DNA of 64,000 bases from Pseudomonas triticicola (GTDB lineage: Bacteria; Pseudomonadota; Gammaproteobacteria; Pseudomonadales; Pseudomonadaceae): assembly GCF_019145375.1 (NCBI RefSeq), contig NZ_JAHSTX010000001.1, positions 1,339,001 to 1,403,000 of the forward strand, in the 5' to 3' direction. The notes beneath the pieces were generated by a model. The model had not been told where the DNA came from. It worked only from the letters and a program-made list of their open reading frames with translations, and did not search any database. Each line of letters opens with the position of its first letter. Positions within the stretch are counted from its first letter, which is position 1. Below, in pieces: positions 56,347-64,000 of the stretch. A program made the position numbers and the translations under genes.

Positions 56347-57369
56347 ATGTCCCGCACGATCCGTTTTCACAAGTTTGGTCCGGCCGAGGTGCTCAAATGC
56401 GAAGAGCATGCGGCTGCTCAGCCAGGTCCTGGCGAAGTGCAGGTGCGTGTCGAGGCAATCGGCATCAGTTGGTACGACACCCTGTGGCGCCAGAACCTGG
56501 CGTCGTCCCAGGCACGTCTGCCTTCGGGCCTCGGTCATGAAATGGCTGGGGTGGTCACTGCGGTGGGCGCCGATGTCGACGACCTGTCCGTCGGCGACAA
56601 AGTGGCCAGTTTTCCAGCGGAAAGCCCGAACGACTATCCGGTGTACGGCGAGTCGATCGTCTTGCCGCGCACCGCGCTGACCCGTTATCCCGATGTGCTC
56701 AGCCCGATCGAAGCGAGCGTGCATTACACGCCGCTGCTGATCGCCTACTTCGCTTATGCCGATCTTGCGCGGGTCAAACCGGGTCAATTTGCGCTGGTGA
56801 CTGACGCCAGCCACTGCGCCGGCCCGTCGTTTGTGCAATTGGGCAAAGCGCTGGGTGTGCGAGTGATCGCCGCGACCAAATCGGCGGAGGAGCGGGAGTA
56901 CCTGCTGTCCCTCGGTGCGGAGAAGGTCATCGTCACCGAAGAGGAAGATCTGTTGATGCGCATCAACAAGATCACCGACAACCGCGGCGTCGATGTGGTG
57001 TTCGATGGTCTTGGCGGTCCGCAGATGTCGTTGCTTGGCGATGTGCTGGCGCCACGCGGCAGTCTGGTTCTGTACGGCCTGCAGGGTGGTAATCAGACTC
57101 CGTTCCCGGCGTGTGCAGCGTTTCAGAAGAACATCCAGTTCTTCGTGCACTGCATCGGCAACTTCACCGGCAAGCCGGAGCTGGGCATTGTCCAGGACCA
57201 CGTCGCTCTGCAGCGTGCGCTGCGTGACATCAACCAGTTGACCGCTGACCGCGTGCTCCTGCCGCTCAAGACGCGTGTATTCCCGTTCAACGAGTTCGTC
57301 GAGGCGCATCGCTACATGGACGAATGCCCATGCCGCGAGCGAGTGGCCCTGCAAGTGGAAACCGCGTAA
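56347..57369 (+). CDS. MDR-type (zinc-dependent alcohol dehydrogenase family) oxidoreductase
   Basis: About 340 residues: N-terminal GroES-like domain (GPGEVQVRVEAIGIS, then SGLGHEMAGVVTAVGADV and LSVGDKVAS) and a nucleotide-binding domain (LGKALGVRVIAATKSAEEREYLLSLGAEKVI, GVDVVFDGLGG). The usual structural-zinc Cys cluster is absent, and the first zinc Cys position is not a Cys, so it is closer to the quinone-reductase-like branch. The glycine motif of the Rossmann fold is unusual (TDASHCAGPSFVQLGK). ATG 56347 with GAGG seven bases upstream decides the start. Divergent LysR gene; ends in a terminator at 57383. Confidence -1.
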   Translation: MSRTIRFHKFGPAEVLKCEEHAAAQPGPGEVQVRVEAIGISWYDTLWRQNLASSQARLPSGLGHEMAGVVTAVGADVDDLSVGDKVASFPAESPNDYPVYGESIVLPRTALTRYPDVLSPIEASVHYTPLLIAYFAYADLARVKPGQFALVTDASHCAGPSFVQLGKALGVRVIAATKSAEEREYLLSLGAEKVIVTEEEDLLMRINKITDNRGVDVVFDGLGGPQMSLLGDVLAPRGSLVLYGLQGGNQTPFPACAAFQKNIQFFVHCIGNFTGKPELGIVQDHVALQRALRDINQLTADRVLLPLKTRVFPFNEFVEAHRYMDECPCRERVALQVETA

Positions 57370-57381
57370 ATCCGCTCATCA

Positions 57382-57412
57382 GAGTCCGTGGCCGCCACGG
57401 ACTCTTTTCTGT
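57382..57412 (+). terminator. Rho-independent terminator after the MDR gene
   Basis: GAGTCCGTGG, loop CCG, CCACGGACTC, then TTTTCT. It lies 13 nt after the stop at 57369. Confidence -1.
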
Positions 57413-57920
57413 TTAGATCCTCCGCTGTCAGTAAACCCTCCCTGATATCGACGCATTGGCCCTTTCAGTAACTGAACTGGTTTTTGCCGTTCATCTGTAT
57501 CTTCTAATCACACTATAAGCACTGATAATTGAATGATTACTTTCATCTCAAGGAATGAGCTATGGCTGTGCATTCAATTTGTCCGAGGCAATATCAAATC
57601 GCTGGCTCGGCTGGCTTCGTCAATTTCTGTTTAATTGCTGTAGGGCGATTCGGAAGTTGCTTCTCCTTTTCTTGTAATGATTTGTCGTGGGACGTTGTGG
57701 GAAGTTTCCTCAGATCATTTGCGTATGGCGAAAGCCCAATGAATACAGGTAGTTGAGCGTGACGCTTGGCATCTGGATGGCTTTATTCAGGTGAAGTGTT
57801 TCAAATAACTACAACTTTGTAAGTGTTAGCATTTCAGCGTCTATTACTTATTGATCCAATTGCCGCGCGCCCATTGTCATGTCTGCGCGGCATGAAACTT
57901 TTGATACCGGGTAAATACCG
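57413..57920. other. AT-rich intergenic region with a possible small ORF
   Basis: About 508 bp, distinctly AT-richer than its surroundings. A 64-codon frame (57562-57756, MAVHSICPRQYQIAGSAG...) has AAGGA about nine bases before its ATG. Its codon use looks unlike the neighbours and I recognise nothing in it, so I do not call it a gene. The promoter of the 57921 gene should be in the second half. Confidence -1.
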
Positions 57921-59387
57921 ATGAGCACGATCCATGATCAGGCAATGAACTATGTCTATCAGCAAGTATTGCAGCGTCTGCTGAGTTTCTTTTCCCGAGC
58001 CGAACGCACGGCATTGCAGTTGCTGATACAGCGCCTGGTGGTGGCCGCTGGCGGCATGGAAAACATTGGGCAATTCAAGGTGCTGGTGCCTCAGTCCGGC
58101 CTGCGTGACGGCTGCTACACGCTGGCCTTGCTTCGGGCTGCGCAGTTGACCATTGCCGGTCGTGCCCCGGCGACCTTCCAGTTGCGCGTGGCGTCCCTGC
58201 GCTGGAGTGGCGACAGCCCGCTCGCCCTGCAAAACCTGCATCGCAGCTACAGCGCACTGTTTCTTTATGACGATCCGCGGGTCGAGGTGCTGATGGTCGA
58301 TAACCGCGAAGTGTTGCCGTTCGACCATCGCACACCTGTGAGCAACGAAGGACGCGAGGCCAGCCGCGTCAACCTGCTGCTGGTCGGGCACTGTCGCACC
58401 TGGCTGGAAACCCCTGAGTTATGGGATGACGCCTATCTGGCGACGGCCGAGTACTACAGCCAGATCGCGCGCTGGAACAATGGCGTCGACGCCATGATCA
58501 GCACCGAAACCAAAGGCAGTCAGCAGCATTTCCTCGAAGGTCTGAACCGTGCACTGCAGCGAGTGGCAATAGCCGGTCCAGAACTGGTCAATGCCGGATT
58601 CGAAGCGCTTTTTCCGCTGCTCGATGGGCTCGGTGATGATTTTTACCGCGAGCTGCGCGCAGATGATGACCGGATAGCGTGGCGCCCGGAAGGTGAGTTC
58701 GAAGCTTGCCGGCGCACCAGTTTCATCGACATCAACGATATGATGGTCGGCAAAATCGAGGATCGCTGGCCGCTGCTGGGCGAATTTCTCGGTTATGAAC
58801 CTGATGATCTGGCGCTGTACCAGGGCGAAGCGGTCTTTGCTGATCCTTTGATCTCGGCGCACGTGCGAGGTTTGTACGCACGCTTCATCGAGGGGCGCGC
58901 CTATGAGGCGGGTATCGACGATTATGTTCGTCACACGCTGGTCGACATGCGGCGAAAACAGGTCGCTGAATCTGTCTGCGAGCACTTGCTGGCCAGCTAT
59001 GACAATGCCGGCGGGCCAGAGCAGCTGCGGGTGCTTGCCGAGGACTACCTCGTCAATGGTTTCGGATTGAGCGAAACGCAGCTGGTGTGCCTGCTGTTTG
59101 CACCGTTCATCGACAACGGCAAAGGTCTCGAACGGTTCTTGCGCAATTGTCATCCCGGCATGCTGGTCGCCATGCCTGACCTGCACCGCGCCATGCAAGG
59201 CTTGCACGCGCCGGAGCAGGTTTTGAAATGGATAACGGAAGTGAGCGGGTTGCCAGTCAGGTTGGTGATCCGTCTCTATGCAACGGGCCCTGTGCAGATT
59301 CATCCGCCCGCGCAATCAGCCTCGGAGAATACGGATACTGATCAAGCGGGTTCGGCCTCGTCATTCGAGCGGTCGACGGAACGCTGA
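57921..59387 (+). CDS. Unrecognised 488-residue protein
   Basis: I do not recognise a family. It is a soluble protein without signal peptide or membrane helix, predominantly helical, with a middle portion (about 85-140) that reads as beta-rich (FQLRVASLRWSG; ALFLYDDPRVEVLMVDNREVLPF) and an acidic-polar tail (SASENTDTDQAGSAS). The first 25 residues (DQAMNYVYQQVLQRLLSFF) echo the first helix of the regulator that follows (DNDFVYQAVYRYLTTLI). The start ATG 57921 has only a weak ribosome site. It lies 49 bp before the MocR-like gene in the same direction, so the two probably form an operon. Confidence -1.
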   Translation: MSTIHDQAMNYVYQQVLQRLLSFFSRAERTALQLLIQRLVVAAGGMENIGQFKVLVPQSGLRDGCYTLALLRAAQLTIAGRAPATFQLRVASLRWSGDSPLALQNLHRSYSALFLYDDPRVEVLMVDNREVLPFDHRTPVSNEGREASRVNLLLVGHCRTWLETPELWDDAYLATAEYYSQIARWNNGVDAMISTETKGSQQHFLEGLNRALQRVAIAGPELVNAGFEALFPLLDGLGDDFYRELRADDDRIAWRPEGEFEACRRTSFIDINDMMVGKIEDRWPLLGEFLGYEPDDLALYQGEAVFADPLISAHVRGLYARFIEGRAYEAGIDDYVRHTLVDMRRKQVAESVCEHLLASYDNAGGPEQLRVLAEDYLVNGFGLSETQLVCLLFAPFIDNGKGLERFLRNCHPGMLVAMPDLHRAMQGLHAPEQVLKWITEVSGLPVRLVIRLYATGPVQIHPPAQSASENTDTDQAGSASSFERSTER

Positions 59388-59436
59388 CGGTGAGCCGGAG
59401 CCTGGATTGTGAACCGATATCTACGGAAATGAGGGT

Positions 59437-60837
59437 GTGAAAAGCGCGCGGGACAACGACTTTGTTTATCAGGCAGTTTATCGATATCTGACCACGCTGA
59501 TTGATGCTGCCGGAGGTGGTGCGGCGGTACGCATGCCTTCCTTGCGACAACTGGCGGACCGGCTGAATGTCTCCATTTCAACGGTGCAATACGCCTATTC
59601 GCTTCTGGAAAAGGAAGGCCGGGTCTATTCGATAGCCAAGTCAGGGTATTACGCGCAAGCGCAGTTCAGCATGGACGCACCCGGCAACGGCAATGATCTG
59701 CTGGAGACCCTGTACGTCAACGCCAGACGTCCCGGAATGTGTGTGTTGAGCGCCGACGAACCGGCCTCGCTGCAACCGCTGGACAGTCCATTGTTGACGT
59801 TGGAACGTGAGCTTCTGCGCCAATATCCGCGTCAGCTACAGACGTTCGTGCAACCTTGCGGAGAGCTGGAATTGCGGGTTGCCCTGGCAGCGCGGTACAC
59901 GAGTTCGACAGAGCATTTCTGGCATGCCGATGATATTTATATCGGTGCTGATCTGCGCGGAGTCCTGGAAATTCTGATTTCGGTGCTTGGGTTGCGTCAG
60001 GCTACCGTGATCGTCGAATCACCTTGCGACTGGGTGATATTGCGCCTGCTCGAGTCGTGCGGGGTGCGCGTGATCGAGTGGCCATTGCTTGCCCGAGGCG
60101 CGCTTGATCTGTCGGCACTCGAATCACTGCTGAAGAACGAGCCGGTACGTTTGATCCTGCTGTCTTCCGTGTTGAGCATGCCCCAAGGCAACGGTTTCAC
60201 TCGCGAATGTCAGCGGGCCACGGCGCAGTTGCTCAATCATCATGGCGTCTGGGTACTGGAAAACGACTGCTACAGCGAGCTTGACGAGCGCAATGATTCG
60301 CAGCGTTTGCGCAGTTGGCTTGATCCTGAGCGTCTGCTGGTGTTTTCCACTTTCGAGAAATTAATCGGCGCGGAAGCACCATTCGGTTTTGTCTTGTCGC
60401 GTCACTGGCGCGAGGAATTGCAGCGCCATTTTCTGCTGCGCGCGTTTCGCTTGTCGCCCATTCGCCAGAAGGCGATTGCCCGGTTGTTGAATGGCGGGCG
60501 GCTTGATCAGCATTTATCTGTGCTGCGGCGAATGCTGGGTGAGCGGCGAGCCGTGTTGATCCAGGTGCTGCACGAACGTTTGGGCGATACGCTGCAGATA
60601 GTCGAGCCGCAGGGCGGGGCGACGGTGTGGGTGCGTTCGTTACGGCCGGTCGACATGGCGAATGTGTTCCGTCGTCTGCTCAAGCAACAGGTCATCGTGG
60701 CCCCCGGCGAGCTGTTCAGCCTGCAAGGTCTGCATGCGGATCATCTGCGGTTAAGCGCGTTGCACCACGGCGAGCGGGATCTGCCGAGTGTCATCGGCTT
60801 GCTCGGTGATGCCTTGCGCCTGTCACCCGGTGCATAA
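59437..60837 (+). CDS. MocR-like (GntR + aminotransferase-fold) regulator
   Basis: 466 residues. The N-terminal winged helix is GntR type (RMPSLRQLADRLNVSISTVQYAYSLLEKEGRVYSIAKSGYYA). After a linker comes an aminotransferase class I fold: VLENDCYSEL (Asp that contacts PLP), FSTFEKLIGAEAPFGFVLS (Lys that would bind PLP), and a C-terminal domain. The Arg that normally grips the PLP phosphate seven residues after the Lys is a Pro, so cofactor binding may be lost or altered. The start is GTG 59437, with GAGGG unusually close. Possible target: the upstream 488-residue gene; the link is positional only. Confidence -1.
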   Translation: MKSARDNDFVYQAVYRYLTTLIDAAGGGAAVRMPSLRQLADRLNVSISTVQYAYSLLEKEGRVYSIAKSGYYAQAQFSMDAPGNGNDLLETLYVNARRPGMCVLSADEPASLQPLDSPLLTLERELLRQYPRQLQTFVQPCGELELRVALAARYTSSTEHFWHADDIYIGADLRGVLEILISVLGLRQATVIVESPCDWVILRLLESCGVRVIEWPLLARGALDLSALESLLKNEPVRLILLSSVLSMPQGNGFTRECQRATAQLLNHHGVWVLENDCYSELDERNDSQRLRSWLDPERLLVFSTFEKLIGAEAPFGFVLSRHWREELQRHFLLRAFRLSPIRQKAIARLLNGGRLDQHLSVLRRMLGERRAVLIQVLHERLGDTLQIVEPQGGATVWVRSLRPVDMANVFRRLLKQQVIVAPGELFSLQGLHADHLRLSALHHGERDLPSVIGLLGDALRLSPGA

Positions 60838-60945
60838 CGTTAAAAAACATCGGGCGAGTTTCGGATACATCCCGTCGCACGGTGGTCAAACTGCCAGTAA
60901 ACTGCGCTGCATTTCCTGAACCACTCCGATTTCAGAGGTTTTTGC

Positions 60946-62592
60946 ATGACACTCAGTCCTTTTGCGGGCAAACCGGCACCGGCAGAACTGTTGGTCGATA
61001 TCCCGCGACTGGTTACGGCCTATTACACCGGCCAGCCTGATGCATCGATTTCTACCCAGCGAGTGGCGTTCGGCACGTCCGGCCACCGCGGCAGTTCGTT
61101 CGATTTGAGTTTCAACGAATGGCACGTTCTGGCCATCAGCCAGGCGATCTGCCTGTATCGCGAAGCCCAGGGCATTACCGGCCCGCTGTTCGTCGGCATC
61201 GACACCCATGCATTGTCGACCCCGGCCGGCGCCAGCGCGCTGGAAGTCCTCGCCGCCAACGGCGTCACCGTGATGATCGCCGAAGGCGATGAGTACACGC
61301 CGACCCCGGCAGTTTCCCACGCCATTCTCTGCTACAACCGCGGCCGTACCTCTGGCCTGGCGGACGGTATCGTCATCACGCCGTCGCACAACCCGCCACA
61401 AAGCGGTGGCTACAAATACAACCCAACCAACGGTGGCCCGGCCGATACCCACATCACCAAGTGGATCGAAGCTAAAGCCAACGAGCTGCTGGCGAACAAA
61501 CTGGCCGGGGTCAAACGCATCAGCTACGAACAAGCGCTCAAGGCCAGCACGACCCATCGCCACGATTACTTGAACACTTATGTCGCCGACCTGATCAACG
61601 TCATCGACTTCGATGCCATCCGCGACGCCAAGCTGCGTCTGGGTGTCGATCCGTTGGGCGGAGCAGGGGTGCGCTACTGGTCGGCCATCGCCGAACACTA
61701 CCGTCTCGACCTGGAAGTGGTGAATAAACAGGTCGATTCAACGTTCCGTTTCATGACCGTCGACTGGGACGGCCAGATCCGTATGGACCCGTCGTCCAGC
61801 CACGCGATGCAGGGCCTGATCGGCCTGAAAGAGCGCTTCGACGTGGCGTTTGCCTGCGACCCGGATCACGACCGCCACGGCATCGTCACGCCGTCCGGTG
61901 GTTTGCTCGCGCCGAACAACTATCTGGCGGTATCCATCGACTACCTGTTCCAGAACCGTCCGCAATGGCGCGCCGATGCCGCCGTGGGCAAAACCGTGGT
62001 CAGCAGCGGTCTGATCGACCGCGTGGCCAAGCGCCTGGGCCGTCGCCTTTACGAAGTGCCGGTCGGTTTCAAGTGGTTCGCCGACGGTCTGTTCGATGGC
62101 TCGCTGGGTTTTGGCGGTGAAGAGAGCGCTGGCGCGTCGTTCCTGCGCAAGGACGGCGGCGTTTGGAGCACTGACAAGGACGGTCTGATTCCTGCCTTGC
62201 TCGCCGCCGAAATGACCGCGCGCACCGGGCGCGATCCAAGCCAGGCCTACCGCGCGCTGACCGACGAACTTGGCGAGCCGTTCTCGGTACGTGTCGACGC
62301 CAAGGCCAACCCTGAGCAGAAGGCACTGCTGAGCAAGCTGGCGCCGGAACAGGTCACCTCGACCGAGCTGGCAGGCGAGAAGATCCAGAGCATCCTCAGC
62401 CATGCACCGGGCAACGATCAAGCCATTGGCGGTCTGAAAGTCATGACCGAGAACGGTTGGTTCGCCGCGCGTCCGTCGGGCACTGAGGACATCTACAAGA
62501 TCTACGCCGAAAGCTTCCTCGGCGATGACCACCTCAAGCAACTGGTGGCCGAAGCGCAAACGTTGGTGGATGGCGCTATTTCCACTAAGTGA
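60946..62592 (+). CDS. pgm: Phosphoglucomutase (alpha-D-glucose phosphate-specific)
   Basis: 548 residues of the alpha-D-phosphohexomutase superfamily: [10 protein letters not shown], active-site [12 protein letters not shown] (phospho-Ser147), metal loop [10 protein letters not shown], sugar loop [10 protein letters not shown], phosphate loop [18 protein letters not shown]. It interconverts glucose-1-P and glucose-6-P for exopolysaccharide, trehalose and glycogen metabolism. The length fits the bacterial Pgm branch rather than AlgC. ATG 60946 has AGAGG eight bases upstream. A bidirectional terminator follows at 62602. Confidence -1.
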   Translation: MTLSPFAGKPAPAELLVDIPRLVTAYYTGQPDASISTQRVAFGTSGHRGSSFDLSFNEWHVLAISQAICLYREAQGITGPLFVGIDTHALSTPAGASALEVLAANGVTVMIAEGDEYTPTPAVSHAILCYNRGRTSGLADGIVITPSHNPPQSGGYKYNPTNGGPADTHITKWIEAKANELLANKLAGVKRISYEQALKASTTHRHDYLNTYVADLINVIDFDAIRDAKLRLGVDPLGGAGVRYWSAIAEHYRLDLEVVNKQVDSTFRFMTVDWDGQIRMDPSSSHAMQGLIGLKERFDVAFACDPDHDRHGIVTPSGGLLAPNNYLAVSIDYLFQNRPQWRADAAVGKTVVSSGLIDRVAKRLGRRLYEVPVGFKWFADGLFDGSLGFGGEESAGASFLRKDGGVWSTDKDGLIPALLAAEMTARTGRDPSQAYRALTDELGEPFSVRVDAKANPEQKALLSKLAPEQVTSTELAGEKIQSILSHAPGNDQAIGGLKVMTENGWFAARPSGTEDIYKIYAESFLGDDHLKQLVAEAQTLVDGAISTK

Positions 62593-62601
62593 TGCGCACA
62601 T

Positions 62602-62636
62602 AAAAAAGGGCAACCGTAATGGTTGCCCTTTTTTAT
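62602..62636. terminator. Bidirectional terminator between pgm and the pirin gene
   Basis: AAAAAAGGGCAACC, loop GTAAT, GGTTGCCCTTTTTT. A run of A and of T on the two sides lets it stop both converging transcripts. Confidence -1.
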
Positions 62637-62646
62637 TGCCTGCAGA

Positions 62647-63342
62647 TCAAGCCAGGTCGACCAGTACGATCTCGCTGTCCTCGATCGCCGTGACCGTCAG
62701 CACTTGCTCGTGGGCCACCGCCACGCCGTCACGCGCTTGGGCACGCAAGCCATTGACCTCGATCACGCCGGTGGCCGGCACCAGATAGGCGCGACGCCCT
62801 TCATCCAGTCGGTATTCAGCGGTTTCACCGGCCTTGATGTTCGCCGCCACCAGACGTGCATTGGCGCGAATGTGCAGGCTCTCATCGTCGCCGTCCTTGC
62901 CGCTGGCCAATGTCACAAAACCCTCGCGCTCGCCTTTGGGAAACGGCTTGGCTCCCCACGAGGGCGGCGCACCGGTTTCGGTCGGCAGAATCCAGATCTG
63001 GAAGATCTTGGTTTCCTTGTCTTCCAGGTTGTACTCGCTGTGAGCGATGCCGGTGCCGGCGCTCATCACTTGTACGTCGCCAGCTTCGGTGCGGCCCTTG
63101 TTGCCGAGGTTGTCCTGGTGCGTGATGGCACCTTCCCGCACGTAAGTGATGATTTCCATGTCGCGGTGCGGATGCTGCGGGAAACCGGTGCCTGCGGCGA
63201 TGATGTCGTCGTTCCACACGCGCAAGTTGCCCCAGCTCATCCGCTGCGGATCGTAGTATTCGGCAAAGGAAAAGTGGTGATGCGCGTCCAGCCAGCCATG
63301 ATGGGCGCCGCCCAGCGAGCTGAAGGGTCTGAGTTCAAGCAT
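62647..63342 (-). CDS. Pirin-family protein (YhhW-like)
   Basis: 231 residues of the pirin/bicupin family. The N-terminal cupin carries the iron ligands in HPHRDMEIITYV (His57, His59) and IAHSEYN (His101, Glu103), so it keeps all four. YhhW-type pirins have quercetin 2,3-dioxygenase activity in vitro; the biological substrate is unknown. The start ATG 63342 is followed by MLELRPFSSLGGAHHGWLDAHHHFSF, standard for the family. It converges with pgm and is not obviously co-transcribed with anything. Confidence -1.
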   Translation of the reverse strand: MLELRPFSSLGGAHHGWLDAHHHFSFAEYYDPQRMSWGNLRVWNDDIIAAGTGFPQHPHRDMEIITYVREGAITHQDNLGNKGRTEAGDVQVMSAGTGIAHSEYNLEDKETKIFQIWILPTETGAPPSWGAKPFPKGEREGFVTLASGKDGDDESLHIRANARLVAANIKAGETAEYRLDEGRRAYLVPATGVIEVNGLRAQARDGVAVAHEQVLTVTAIEDSEIVLVDLA

Positions 63343-63599
63343 GATCGTCTCCTGATAAGGGTCGTCAGGGGGTGGGCCCCGTGGTTGATGACGACGATCA
63401 TCTATCAGGCAATCATCGATAAAAAGCGCAAAAACTGCTGCATCATGATCAAGTTATTAGATGGGAAGGCGCTACGAAATCATCGCATCCGACTTTCAAT
63501 TCGTCGCCTAAACCGATGACCTGTAAGCATTTCGCTAGAACTGAGAAGCAAATGCAGACACCATAGCCGCCACAGCCTCACACCCTGGAGTCCGTCAGC
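63343..63599. other. Intergenic region upstream of the pirin gene
   Basis: 257 bp between divergent genes. It should hold both promoters; no LysR gene, repeat or hairpin is apparent. Confidence -1.
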
Positions 63600-64000
63600 G
63601 TGACGCAACACACCCCCGATCTTCCCCCTGAACTTCGTCCACTGGCCGAGATGCCCTGGTTCAAACGTCTGGCCGCGCGATTCTTTGGTCACGGGTTGAC
63701 CAAGCTGCGCGCCCAGCACCGGGCGTCGTGGCTGCACGGGCAAGCCGACGGATTTCGCAGTGGCCACACCGCTGGTGTCGAATACGGTTTCAAGGAGGGC
63801 AAGCTTGAGGGTTTCGAGGAAGGCCGGCAGGTGCTGCTGATTCGCGACAGCCGCAACACCGAGCATCGGCCGCCCAGCGTCGATAACCACCTGTTCGATG
63901 ACTGGCGCCTGCCGCTGACGGCGGAACTGAAGAAACGCATCAAGGCTGACGTTGCCCGTTTGCTCCCGCGCCACGCCCAGCCCAGCGCTGCACAGTGGAA
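63600..64000 (+). CDS. Unrecognised protein, N-terminal part (cut by window end)
   Basis: The frame from GTG 63600 (GGAG ten bases upstream) is open to the window edge for 133 codons. It starts MTQHTPDLPPELRPLAEMPWF. A stretch of glycines spaced about every four residues (GQADGFRSGHTAGVEYGFKEGKLEGFEEGRQ) resembles a Yae1-type deca-GX3 motif, a helical packing element rather than a catalytic one. No function can be assigned; the remainder is outside the window. Confidence -1.
   Translation, partial: MTQHTPDLPPELRPLAEMPWFKRLAARFFGHGLTKLRAQHRASWLHGQADGFRSGHTAGVEYGFKEGKLEGFEEGRQVLLIRDSRNTEHRPPSVDNHLFDDWRLPLTAELKKRIKADVARLLPRHAQPSAAQW

Overview
This window is chromosomal DNA of a fluorescent pseudomonad, most likely the Pseudomonas fluorescens group. 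The pointers are a complete mtlREFGKDYZ mannitol/arabitol locus in the gene order known from P. fluorescens, a MexEF-OprN type efflux operon, a Pgm/pirin neighbourhood and several copies of the pseudomonad REP sequence with the core GTGGGAGCGAGCCTGCTCGC arranged as inverted pairs (REPINs). Core genes are GC-rich. The effector cargo at the left end is visibly more AT-rich and looks acquired.

Layout. 1-13083 (all minus strand) is an orphan type VI secretion vgrG island made of three tandem modules. Module A (13083 to 6124) is complete: vgrG, a DUF4123 adaptor, a 1032-residue putative effector and an exported Sel1-repeat protein. Module B (6103 to 1133) has a vgrG lacking its 5' end, a DUF4123 adaptor, a DUF3304 putative immunity protein and a DUF2235 (Tle1-like) effector that is frameshifted and lacks the usual nucleophile serine. 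Module C (983 to 1) is a collapsed copy of an A-type module: a short piece of vgrG joined to the last ~125 codons of an effector related to the one in A, followed by a second Sel1 gene cut by the window edge. The two long vgrG copies are nearly identical over about 1.5 kb and in direct orientation, so the island can be remodelled by recombination.

13359-24831: a lipoprotein with a lysozyme-like motif, then the mtl locus (fructokinase, xylulokinase, polyol dehydrogenase, ABC importer, AraC activator) with REP-type repeats in four of its intergenic spaces, then a PI-PLC-like gene. 24945-30263: a glycosyltransferase and a 1307-residue toxin-like protein ending in an apparent aspzincin (M35-type) metalloprotease domain.

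30436-40800 is a dense signalling block: a single-domain response regulator; a plus-strand operon of CHASE3-GAF hybrid kinase with three receivers, CheR, receiver-less CheB, REC-kinase and REC; and a converging minus-strand operon of a KaiC-like double ATPase with a hybrid kinase. 40934-51520 holds a TPR/HEAT membrane protein, an AaeB/DUF1656/AaeA-type aromatic-acid efflux operon and mexEF-oprN, with a perfect palindrome upstream of mexE. 51796-64000 holds a DUF805 protein, two LysR regulators, a DMT exporter, an SDR, an MDR dehydrogenase, an unrecognised 488-residue protein next to a MocR-like regulator, pgm, a pirin and a partial unknown gene.

No rRNA, tRNA, CRISPR array, IS element or prophage integrase was seen. 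Protein assignments rest on reading motifs and gene order by eye; no database search was run.
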